Below are positions 1-6,360 of a stretch of 11,886 nucleotides of DNA, one piece after another. The translations under genes were made by a program, and so were the position numbers. The number at the start of each line of letters is the position of its first letter. Position 1 is the stretch's first letter. This stretch comes from Lachnospiraceae bacterium. GTDB lineage: Bacteria; Bacillota; Clostridia; Lachnospirales; Lachnospiraceae. The DNA lies in contig JAFRCB010000047.1 of the NCBI GenBank assembly GCA_017404585.1, forward strand, positions 1-11,886, read 5' to 3'. The notes beneath the pieces were generated by a model. That model ran no database searches and had not been told where the DNA came from. It saw only the letters and a list, made by a program, of their open reading frames with translations.

Positions 1-432
1 TCATTTGACAAGCTGATGCAGGCAGACCGTGAGACACTTCTGGCCGTCAAGGACGTAGGCCCCGCAACGGCCGCGGCAATCGTCAGCTTCTTTTCGGCCG
101 GGGAGAACCGGGAGCTTATGAAAAAGCTCAGGGAAGCCGGCCTGACCATGGCGGAGGAAGCGAAGTCTGCAGGCAGCGAGCTTGCGGGAAAGACATTTGC
201 GGTCACAGGAGATGTGCATAAGTTCAAAAACAGGAACGAGCTCACGGCTTTTATCGAAGACCGGGGCGGAAAATGTGCGGGAAGCGTCTCGAAAAAAACA
301 TTTGCTCTTATAAACAATGATCCGGGCAGCACGTCCGGAAAAAATAAAAAGGCCCGAGAGCTCGGCATTCCGATCATCACTGAGGAGGAATTCCTGAGAG
401 CTCTGGAGGAAGGAGAATATAATGCCGATTAA
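1..432 (+). CDS. ligA: NAD+-dependent DNA ligase LigA, C-terminal part (5' end outside window)
   Basis: The frame is open from the first base, so this is the last 143 residues of a longer protein; the ATG at 16 is internal. LigA seals nicks in duplex DNA during replication and repair, using NAD+ to form the ligase-AMP intermediate. What remains is non-catalytic: the end of a helix-hairpin-helix stretch (around 'VKDVGPATAAAI'), then a BRCT domain over roughly the last 85 residues. Within it 'GKTFAVTG', 'GSVSKKT', 'LINNDPGS' and 'KARELGIPII' match the usual LigA BRCT pattern, and the protein ends a few residues after it, as LigA normally does. The adenylation and OB domains would lie upstream. 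The stop codon (TAA at 430-432) falls inside the start of metA, so translation of the two is probably coupled. Family is well supported; only the window edge makes it partial. Confidence 0.93.
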   Translation, partial: SFDKLMQADRETLLAVKDVGPATAAAIVSFFSAGENRELMKKLREAGLTMAEEAKSAGSELAGKTFAVTGDVHKFKNRNELTAFIEDRGGKCAGSVSKKTFALINNDPGSTSGKNKKARELGIPIITEEEFLRALEEGEYNAD

Positions 433-1390
433 AGTACCGAATGATCTGCCTGTACGGGCGATACTTGAGAAAGAGAATATATTTGTCATGGATGAGAACC
501 GGGCGATTCATCAGGATATCCGTCCGATTCAGATCCTTATCCTGAACCTCATGCCGATCAAGGAGGATACGGAGCTTCAGATCCTCAGGGAACTCTCGAA
601 CACACCGCTCCAGATCGACTGCACGTTCATGAGAATGCGGTCGCATGATTCCAAAAATACATCCAAGAGCCACCTTGATACCTTCTATGTGACCTTTGAT
701 CAGATCAAAAGGAAACACTATGACGGCATGATCGTCACCGGTGCGCCTGTCGAACTCTATGAATTCGAAGATGTCGATTACTGGGATGAGATTTCCCAGG
801 TGTTCTCCTGGATCAATACGCACGTGACATCGACGATCTATCTCTGCTGGGCGGCCCAGGCAGCTATGTATTACTATTACGGTCTGCAGAAAAAACTTCT
901 CGACAAGAAGATGTTCGGTCTGTTCCAGCACAAGGTGTTCAACCGCAAGGTCCCGCTGGTCAGGGGCTTCGACGATCAGTTCCTCATGCCGCATTCGAGA
1001 TACACCGATGTTCCGGCCAAAGATATAGCGAACTGCCCCGAACTCACTATTCTCGCTCAGTCGAAGGAGGCCGGTGTATTCCTCTGCATGGCTGAGAACG
1101 GCAGGAAAATCTATGTCACAGGTCATCCGGAGTACGGACGTATGCAGCTTCGCCGCGAGTACGAGCGAGACAAGAAGAAGGGCATCGAAATTGACCTGCC
1201 GAAGAATTATTTCCCGGATGACGATCCGGGCAGGAGACCTCCTCTTGTGTGGAGAGCCCATGCCAATAATCTCTATACCAACTGGCTGAACTATTATGTT
1301 TACCAGTCGACTCCTTACGATCTCGACGGAACACCGTGGGGAGATGAGATACCGGATAATTATTCGGAAAAACGTATCGATGAGAAATAA
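422..1390 (+). CDS. metA: Homoserine O-acyltransferase MetA (predicted O-acetyltransferase)
   Basis: A 322-residue enzyme of the MetA/HTS family (class I glutamine amidotransferase-like fold). It activates homoserine by O-acylation, the committed step of methionine synthesis. The catalytic residues sit at the same numbers as in E. coli MetA: Cys142 in 'YLCWAAQA', His235 and Glu237 in 'TGHPEYG'. Residue 111 is Glu ('GAPVELYEF'). From published work on Bacillus cereus MetA, Glu at 111 favours acetyl-CoA while Gly favours succinyl-CoA, so I infer that the product is O-acetylhomoserine. The length is normal (E. coli 309). The ATG at 422 follows an AGGAGAAT-type ribosome binding site inside ligA, and the first 11 bases overlap the ligA end. 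I see no S-box riboswitch or T-box directly upstream; expression may depend on the ligA transcript or a promoter inside ligA. No convincing terminator follows. Confidence 0.95.
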   Translation: MPIKVPNDLPVRAILEKENIFVMDENRAIHQDIRPIQILILNLMPIKEDTELQILRELSNTPLQIDCTFMRMRSHDSKNTSKSHLDTFYVTFDQIKRKHYDGMIVTGAPVELYEFEDVDYWDEISQVFSWINTHVTSTIYLCWAAQAAMYYYYGLQKKLLDKKMFGLFQHKVFNRKVPLVRGFDDQFLMPHSRYTDVPAKDIANCPELTILAQSKEAGVFLCMAENGRKIYVTGHPEYGRMQLRREYERDKKKGIEIDLPKNYFPDDDPGRRPPLVWRAHANNLYTNWLNYYVYQSTPYDLDGTPWGDEIPDNYSEKRIDEK

Positions 1391-1394
1391 TCCT

Positions 1395-1422
1395 TTGCTT
1401 TTGCGCAAATTCCGATTATAAT
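1395..1422 (+). promoter_or_regulatory. Sigma-A type promoter for the wzz/tyrosine kinase/argS operon
   Basis: TTGCTT at 1395-1400 and a perfect TATAAT at 1417-1422 are separated by 16 bases. The site lies 5 bases after the metA stop codon. Transcription would start near 1429, giving a leader of about 60 bases. The -10 box is consensus; the -35 box matches at three of six positions. Confidence 0.65.
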
Positions 1423-1445
1423 TTTTAGGTCATTGCAATGAGAAC

Positions 1446-1464
1446 GCCCGGCAGACAGCCGGGC
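1446..1464 (+). promoter_or_regulatory. GC-rich hairpin in the leader of the wzz-like gene
   Basis: GCCCGGC (1446-1452) and GCCGGGC (1458-1464) form a perfect 7-bp stem with a 5-base loop AGACA. It lies in the predicted 5' leader and ends 9 bases before the AGGAGGA ribosome binding site (1474-1480). No T-run follows, so it does not look like a terminator. It may stabilise the mRNA 5' end or affect ribosome loading; that role is inference. Confidence 0.5.
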
Positions 1465-1488
1465 AGATCATGCAGGAGGAGATATTTA

Positions 1489-2238
1489 ATGGACGATAAT
1501 CAGCAGATAAAAGAAGCGGAGATAGATCTTCGGGAGGTCATTGCCGCTGTCTGGGCGAAGATGTATCTGGTGATCCTTGCGGCTGTCATATTCGGCGGCC
1601 TCATTTATGTGTTCACGAAATTCTTCGTGACACCCATGTATACATCTAACACAAAGGTTTATATCCTGAACAGGACAAGTCAGAATTCTGAAATTGTCAA
1701 CACGGCAGACCTGAATTCTTCTACCTATCTTACACAGGACTATCTGCAGCTGGTCACAGCGCGGCCTGTTATGCAGGAGGTCATCGATGAGCTGGGTCTC
1801 GGCATGACGACCAATCGCCTTGCGGCGACGATTTCGGTCACGAACCCGGCAGATACCCGATATATTGTCATCAACGTCACTCATGAAGATCCCGCAATGG
1901 CTCAGGCGATCGCCGACGCCGTCCGGGTGTCCTCAGCAGAGTACATCACAAAGATCATGGCAATTCAGGCGGTCAATACGGTCGAGGAGGCTGATCTGCC
2001 CGTGAGCCCGTCAAGCCCGTCGGTCAGGAGAGATACATTCCTCGGTGCCGTTCTCGGTGCAATGCTGGCAGTCATTCTGATCGTGATTCGATTTATGCTG
2101 AATGATACGATCAAGGACAGTGAGGATGTGGAACGATACCTCGGTCTGTCTGTTCTCGGTGTCATCCCAAAGGAGGATGACGCGATGGAAACCAGTCGGT
2201 CAAGGAAGAGCAGAAAGAGAAAGGCGAAGAGGAAGTAA
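1489..2238 (+). CDS. Wzz/CpsC-like polysaccharide co-polymerase, membrane modulator of tyrosine kinase
   Basis: A 249-residue membrane protein of the Wzz (chain-length determinant) family in the split Gram-positive form, in which this protein and a separate cytoplasmic kinase together make the BY-kinase. Visible parts: a short cytoplasmic N-terminus ('EIDLREVIAAVW'), membrane segment 1 at about 25-46, an extracytoplasmic loop of about 135 residues ('PMYTSNTKVYIL' is typical of the family), a proline/serine motif 'PVSPSSPS' at 171-178, membrane segment 2 at about 184-203, and a cytoplasmic tail that usually contacts and activates the kinase. The tail ends in a very basic stretch (KSRKRKAKRK). 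The start is ATG 1489, because AGGAGGA lies 8 bases upstream; the in-frame ATG at 1438 lacks a comparable site and reads through the leader hairpin. The kinase gene starts 2 bases after the stop. It is likely to influence exopolysaccharide or capsule chain length, but no polysaccharide genes are visible here. Confidence 0.9.
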   Translation: MDDNQQIKEAEIDLREVIAAVWAKMYLVILAAVIFGGLIYVFTKFFVTPMYTSNTKVYILNRTSQNSEIVNTADLNSSTYLTQDYLQLVTARPVMQEVIDELGLGMTTNRLAATISVTNPADTRYIVINVTHEDPAMAQAIADAVRVSSAEYITKIMAIQAVNTVEEADLPVSPSSPSVRRDTFLGAVLGAMLAVILIVIRFMLNDTIKDSEDVERYLGLSVLGVIPKEDDAMETSRSRKSRKRKAKRK

Positions 2239-2240
2239 GA

Positions 2241-2924
2241 ATGCCGGTCGTAAAAATTAAGGATAAGACGCAGCATTTTCAGTTCGATGAGGCAATAAAG
2301 ATGCTGCGTACAAATGTAGAATTTGCGGGAGAAAATGTTCAGGCGGTGTGCATCACCAGCTGTCTTCCCAATGAAGGAAAGTCATCTATTGTTGCCCGGC
2401 TTGCGGAGTCCATGGCTCAGGCGGGCAAAAAAGTTGTGCTGATTGATGCAGATCTCAGAAAATCCGTGCTCCTCGGGCGCTATATTGTCGAGGGTGCGGA
2501 GCTCAAGGGCCTCAGCCATTTCCTGACAGGTCAGGGGACCATTAGCGAATGCCTCTGCCAGACGGATTATCCGACACTTCAGATGATATTCTCCGGACCG
2601 GATGTTCCCAACCCGGCGGAGCTTCTGGGAGGCAAACGTTTTTCGGCGCTTCTTGAGGCTCTGCGAAAGAATTATGACTATGTGTTGATTGATACACCGC
2701 CTCTCGGCTCCGTTATCGATGCGGCTATCGTATCAAGACAGTGCGACGGCGTCGCTCTTGTCATAGCGTCGGGCGAAGTCAGCTATAAATTTGCTCAGCA
2801 GGTAAAAGCTCAGCTCGAAATGTCCGACTGTAAGATACTCGGTGTGATCATGAACAAGGTCAACATGGAATCCGGCAAGGGCTATTACGGAAAATATTAC
2901 GGAAAATACTACGGAAGAGATTAA
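2241..2924 (+). CDS. CpsD/CapB-family bacterial tyrosine kinase (BY-kinase)
   Basis: A 227-residue cytoplasmic P-loop kinase, the expected partner of the Wzz-like protein encoded just upstream. BY-kinases autophosphorylate a C-terminal tyrosine cluster and so regulate capsule or exopolysaccharide polymerisation and export. Visible: the family N-terminal motif 'EAIKMLRTN' (18-26), Walker A 'SCLPNEGKSS' at 40-49 with Lys47, Walker A' 'VLIDADLR' at 66-73 with Asp69 and Asp71, and Walker B 'VLIDTPP' at 148-154 with Asp151. The C-terminus carries three YYG units (Tyr215/216, 219/220, 223/224), encoded by a 12-base tandem repeat. The length is normal for CpsD/CapB. The genes are separated by 2 bases, so translational coupling is likely; argS starts 9 bases downstream. 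No CpsB- or Wzb-type phosphatase is in the window. A ParA/MinD ATPase is the main alternative, but the tyrosine tail and the Wzz partner argue against it. Confidence 0.93.
   Translation: MPVVKIKDKTQHFQFDEAIKMLRTNVEFAGENVQAVCITSCLPNEGKSSIVARLAESMAQAGKKVVLIDADLRKSVLLGRYIVEGAELKGLSHFLTGQGTISECLCQTDYPTLQMIFSGPDVPNPAELLGGKRFSALLEALRKNYDYVLIDTPPLGSVIDAAIVSRQCDGVALVIASGEVSYKFAQQVKAQLEMSDCKILGVIMNKVNMESGKGYYGKYYGKYYGRD
2883..2918 (+). repeat. 12-base tandem repeat encoding the kinase tyrosine cluster
   Basis: Three 12-base units (2883-2894, 2895-2906, 2907-2918), the first two identical (TATTACGGAAAA) and the third diverged at two positions. Each encodes Tyr-Tyr-Gly plus Lys or Arg. Change in unit number by slippage would stay in frame and alter the number of phosphorylatable tyrosines. 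Confidence 0.85.
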
Positions 2925-3644
2925 GGAAAGTATATGGAAAAGATTCAAAATGTACTCACATCAAAGCTTAAGGAAGCTTTTCAGGCGGCAGGCTACGATC
3001 CGTCCTACGGTGAGGTCCGTCTCTCGGACCGCCCGGATCTGTGCGAGTTCCAGTGCAACGGGGCTCTGGCAGCTGCTAAGAAATATCACAAAGCTCCGTT
3101 CATGATCGCTGATGATGTTGTGGCAGCGCTTGACCGCGGCGAGAGGATATTTGATGCCGATGTAGTCCGTCCGGGCTTTATCAATATCAACGTCACCGGT
3201 GAATTTCTTGCGGATCTGCTCGGACAGATGGACGCCGATCCATACCTGTCTGTTCCGCAGACAGATCCCCCAAAGAAGATCGTGATCGATTACGGCGGAC
3301 CGAACGTCGCAAAACCGCTTCATGTCGGACACCTTCGCAGCGCTGTCATCGGCGAGAGCATCAAGCGGCTGGCAAGAGCATGCGGTGATGATGTGGTCGG
3401 TGACGTCCATCTCGGAGATTGGGGCCTTCAGATGGGTCTCATTATCACTGAGATGAAAATAAGAAAACCGGAGCTTATTTATTTCCGTGATGACGCGCCG
3501 ATCGATATGGATGATTATCCGAAGGAAGCGCCGTTCACCCTGGCTGAGCTCGAGGAAGTCTATCCGTGCGCTTCAGCGAAGTCCAAGGAAGATGAGGCAT
3601 ACAAGGCGGAAGCACTGGAGGCTACTCATCTTTTACAGATGGGT

Positions 3645-3647
3645 TAG
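3645..3647 (+). other. In-frame amber (TAG) codon inside argS
   Basis: The codons read CAG ATG GGT TAG CCG GGC TAC CGG GCT ATG TGG, giving Q-M-G-stop-P-G-Y-R-A-M-W. One base change gives Lys (AAG), Gln (CAG), Glu (GAG), Ser (TCG), Leu (TTG), Trp (TGG) or Tyr. None of the ten genes in the window whose ends are visible stops at TAG (seven TAA, three TGA, argS counted by its final TAA). That is compatible with TAG being rare or reassigned, but the sample is too small to show it. Confidence 0.95.
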
Positions 3648-3663
3648 CCGGGCTACCGGGCTA
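3648..3663 (+). repeat. 8-base perfect tandem repeat directly after the argS TAG
   Basis: CCGGGCTA occurs twice in a row (3648-3655 and 3656-3663). With the TAG, the sequence can also fold: TAGCC at 3645-3649 is complementary to GGCTA at 3659-3663, with a 9-base loop. The repeat encodes the conserved Pro-Gly-Tyr-Arg-Ala, so it is not an insertion. Confidence 0.75.
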
Positions 3664-4798
3664 TGTGGCTCAAAATCATGGAACTGTCCGTGGCTGATCT
3701 TAAGAAGAATTATGCAAGGCTGGATGTCTCCTTCGACCTGTGGAACGGTGAGTCCACAGTTCAGCCATATATTGCTCCGATGGTAGAGAAGCTGAAAGCG
3801 GAAGGCTATGCTCACTATGACCAGGGGGCATTGGTCATAGATGTTGCGGAACCGGACGATAAGATCGAGGTTCCGCCCTGCATGGTCCTGAAATCAGACG
3901 GAGCTTCACTCTACAATACGACGGACCTTGCGACTATTGTCCAGAGAATGGAAGACATATGCCCCGATGAGATTATTTACGTCGTCGATAAGCGCCAGTC
4001 CCTGTATTTCATGCAGGTGTTCCGTGCAGCCAGAAAGGCCCGTCTCATCGGTGAGAATACAAAACTTGTTCACGTCGGTTTCGGCACAATGAACGGTAAG
4101 GACGGGAAGCCCTTTAAGACCCGCCAGGGCGGTGTCATGAGGCTTGAGACCCTCCTTGATCAGATCAAAGAGTCGATGGTAAGAAAAATCGCGGAGAACA
4201 AGAATGTTCGTCTGGAGGATGCCGACGGAACGGCGGAAATCGTATCGCTCTCAGCCATCAAGTACGGTGATCTGTCCAATCAGGCGTCTAAAGATTATGT
4301 TTTTGATGAAGAGAAGTTCACGGCGTTCGAGGGCAATACGGGGCCGTACATTCTCTATACGATCGTTCGCATCAAATCTATCCTTGAGAAGGCAGCTGCC
4401 GCAGGCTTTGCGTCAGACGGCAGACTTCTTGCGCCGGCGGATCCCGCCGAGAAGTCTCTCATGCTGGATCTTGCCCGTTTCGGAGCATCGATCGAGGAGG
4501 CTTACGGTGAGCTTGCTCCGCATAAGATCTGCGCTTATATTTATGAGACCGCAAATGATTTCAACCGCTTCTATCACGGCACAAAGATCCTGTCCGAGGA
4601 GGATGAGGCAAGGCGCGGAAGTTACCTGAGACTTCTGTCCATTGTTCTCAAGGTCTTAAATAAGAGTATCGATATACTCGGATTTGAAGCTCCCGATCAT
4701 ATGTAATCGATGACCTGTCTTTTTGCGGCCTGCCTGAAAGCGGGTGCTGAAGCGTAACCGGCAGCTGACCGGGTCTTTTCGGAGTTAAAGGTATACAG

Positions 4799-4827
4799 TT
4801 GCAAACTGACATTAATTACGGTATACT
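4799..4827 (+). promoter_or_regulatory. Sigma-A type promoter for the Ser/Thr kinase gene
   Basis: TTGCAA at 4799-4804 and TATACT at 4822-4827 are separated by 17 bases, the optimal spacing, and match the consensus at five of six positions each apart from one further -35 mismatch. Transcription would start near 4834, which is the first arm of the terminator hairpin. The rest of the 185-base gap after argS (4707-4798) shows only a weak CCGG/CCGG stem at 4758-4772 followed by TCTTTTC, a possible but poor argS terminator. Confidence 0.65.
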
Positions 4828-4832
4828 ATGTC

Positions 4833-4865
4833 AAAAGGTACAGCAAAAGAGCTGTGCCTTTTTTT
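4833..4865 (+). terminator. Intrinsic terminator between argS and the Ser/Thr kinase gene
   Basis: AAGGTACAGC (4835-4844) pairs with GCTGTGCCTT (4851-4860) over 10 bp with one U-G wobble. The loop is AAAAGA and a run of seven T residues spans 4859-4865. It would end transcripts from the wzz/kinase/argS operon. It lies directly downstream of, and essentially at the start point of, the predicted kinase promoter, so it could also work as an attenuator. Confidence 0.8.
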
Positions 4866-4891
4866 ATTTCATAAAGACCGGAGGCGGCAAA

Positions 4892-6307
4892 GTGGAAAAG
4901 ATAGGCAAATACAGGGTGCTGAAGAAAATCGGGAGCGGGGGATATGGCAGCGTTTATGTGGTCCTTGATGATCGGATAGGGAAAAAATGGGCGATGAAGG
5001 AACTGCCGAAGTCGAAAAAAGGCGGCAGTGACGGCCTGTTCGTGCTTAAGGGTCTTGATCATCCTGCCGTACCGAGGATCGTAGAGGAACTCGAGGATGA
5101 GTATTACATCTATGAGATCATGGACTATATAGAAGGAGAGACTCTTGCGGAATACGCCCGGGCAGGACGTATCAGGTCGGCGCAGCAGCTGCTTGACATA
5201 TGTACGGAGATAAGCGGGATCATAGCGTATCTGCATAATCAGGACCCCCCTGTCATTTTCCGCGACATAAAGCCCGATAACTTTATTGTCACGAGTGAAG
5301 GGAAAATAAAGCTGGTAGACTTCGATATAGCCATTGTAGGTGAACAGACAGATAACATGCCGCTTGGCACGCGCGGTTATGCCGCTCCGGAACAGCATTT
5401 CGGAATCTGTTCCATGGCGGCGGACGTCTACAGTCTTGGCGTGACGATCGGTGAGTTCACGGATAAACTCTCGCAAACAGGCGGAAACAGCCGGGTATTT
5501 GAAAAAAGGACCCTGATGAAGATACGGAAGGTCGCCGGTAAAGCTGCGAACAGAGATGCCGGATCGCGGTATTCGGATGCCGCGGAAGTGTGGGAAGAGT
5601 TCATGCGGATCCGGCGGATGGACAGAGTGGAGAGGATAGCTGCTGTCTCAGGTGCTTTGATGCTGCTGTTTACGGTACTTGCATTCAGCCTGAGAGGTAT
5701 TTATCGGGATGCCGTAAGGTCCGACGCGGGGACCAGAGTAGTTCATTGTCTTGAATCGTCAAGGAAGACTGCAGACAGGATCATGCTTGAAATGGCGGAA
5801 GACGCTAATGCCGACGCCCGTCCGGACCTCGCCCGGTTCCATGCGGATATTATGAAGGCGGGCAGTTTGACAAAATCTACGGATGAGGAGACGGCAAAGG
5901 AGGTCACGAGGCAGCGGATACTTTATTACGAGCTGGCAGGCAGCCTTGCCGACAGCGAAGATGAGCGGGATCTGCAATATCGGAAGGCCATAGCGGAGAT
6001 ACTTGTTCTGATGGAGAATGCGGGGGAGCAGGATCTCGGTTTCTTAAGACTCAAGGCGGCGGAACTCAGCAGGAGCGTGGGAGATACGGGAAGCGCTGAG
6101 AGATTCCTTGCGGAGTTTATCGCAGATGAACACTCTGATGAGGATAAAATCTCCGCGTGGACAAAAGTCATGGCAATGAGACTATATGACGAGAGAAACC
6201 CCGACACAGCAGAACAGGCCCTTAGGGAAGTCCTTGAGATAGACGGAGCCGAACAGGACGAGCTGGTCATGAAATACAGAGAAATCATTGAAAATATAGG
6301 TCGATGA
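4892..6307 (+). CDS. Membrane Hanks-type Ser/Thr protein kinase with extracytoplasmic helical region
   Basis: The 471-residue protein starts at GTG 4892, chosen because GGAGG (4880-4884) lies 7 bases upstream and the kinase fold begins at once ('KIGKYRVLKKIG'). Longer in-frame starts would run through the terminator hairpin. Kinase domain, about 7-240: glycine loop 'GSGGYGSV' (14-21), ATP-binding Lys36 in 'AMKEL', catalytic loop 'FRDIKPDN' (123-130) with Asp125 and Asn130, metal-binding Asp143 in 'VDFDIA', and 'APE' (165-167). The core residues are all present, so it should be active, but HRD is FRD and DFG is DFD. One membrane segment lies at about 249-267, followed by about 200 residues outside, rich in charged amphipathic helices and TPR-like ('AEQALREVLEIDG'). 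There are no PASTA repeats, unlike PrkC/PknB. No phosphatase gene adjoins it. The downstream secreted protein gene is probably co-transcribed and may be a partner; target and ligand are unknown. Confidence 0.9.
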   Translation: MEKIGKYRVLKKIGSGGYGSVYVVLDDRIGKKWAMKELPKSKKGGSDGLFVLKGLDHPAVPRIVEELEDEYYIYEIMDYIEGETLAEYARAGRIRSAQQLLDICTEISGIIAYLHNQDPPVIFRDIKPDNFIVTSEGKIKLVDFDIAIVGEQTDNMPLGTRGYAAPEQHFGICSMAADVYSLGVTIGEFTDKLSQTGGNSRVFEKRTLMKIRKVAGKAANRDAGSRYSDAAEVWEEFMRIRRMDRVERIAAVSGALMLLFTVLAFSLRGIYRDAVRSDAGTRVVHCLESSRKTADRIMLEMAEDANADARPDLARFHADIMKAGSLTKSTDEETAKEVTRQRILYYELAGSLADSEDERDLQYRKAIAEILVLMENAGEQDLGFLRLKAAELSRSVGDTGSAERFLAEFIADEHSDEDKISAWTKVMAMRLYDERNPDTAEQALREVLEIDGAEQDELVMKYREIIENIGR

Positions 6308-6360
6308 GCCCTCGCACTGTCAGACCAGTAAAAGTGAGACTTGATAAAGGAGGCAATTAT

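Larger units (their letters stand above)
2934..4706 (+). pseudogene. argS: Arginyl-tRNA synthetase gene interrupted by an in-frame TAG at codon 238
   Basis: ArgRS charges tRNA-Arg with arginine and is normally essential. Apart from one codon the frame is a complete class I ArgRS of 590 residues (family about 550-590). The N-terminal additional domain spans about 1-110. The HIGH motif is 'HVGH' at 130-133 after 'GGPNVAKPL'. The KMSKS-like loop 'GKDGKPFKTR' lies at about 388-397, and the C-terminal DALR anticodon-binding domain at about 460-590 ('NDFNRFYH'). Codon 238 is TAG (3645-3647). It falls between 'LLQMG' and 'PGYRAMW', where other ArgRS proteins have one ordinary residue, often Arg or Lys ('QxGxPGYRALW' from memory). 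Both flanks are intact and in the same frame, so this is a single-codon change, not a frameshift. Translation would end after 237 residues; an ATG at 3663 could restart a 347-residue fragment but has no clear ribosome binding site. Real nonsense mutation, readthrough, recoding and sequence error all remain possible. The start ATG follows AAGGA at 2923-2927. Confidence 0.9.

Noticed and set aside
377..1408. 343-codon open frame on the - strand opposite metA
   Set aside because: It lies antisense to a fully recognisable metA with catalytic residues in place; the translation resembles no family I know and is a shadow produced by codon bias.
1399..1408. TTTGCGCAAA palindrome after metA as a terminator or operator
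   Set aside because: The palindrome is only 10 bases, has no loop and no T-run in the right place, and overlaps the promoter spacer; there is not enough to call a function.
3648..3663. The 8-base tandem repeat as a recent duplication that created the stop
   Set aside because: Removing one copy would shift the frame and destroy the conserved Pro-Gly-Tyr-Arg-Ala; the repeat is part of the normal coding sequence.
3645..3720. Selenocysteine or pyrrolysine insertion signal after the argS stop
   Set aside because: The codon is TAG, not TGA, so selenocysteine is excluded; the only structure is a 5-bp stem, and ArgRS has no known functional need for pyrrolysine at this site.
3487..3786. Overlapping + strand frame crossing the argS TAG, considered as evidence of a frameshift
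   Set aside because: The ArgRS sequence before and after the TAG is in the same frame, so no frameshift is needed; this alternative frame gives non-ArgRS sequence.
4799..4891. 31-residue N-terminal extension of the Ser/Thr kinase from an upstream TTG
   Set aside because: It would begin at the predicted -35 box and be encoded across the terminator hairpin; GTG 4892 has a good ribosome binding site and fits the start of the kinase fold.
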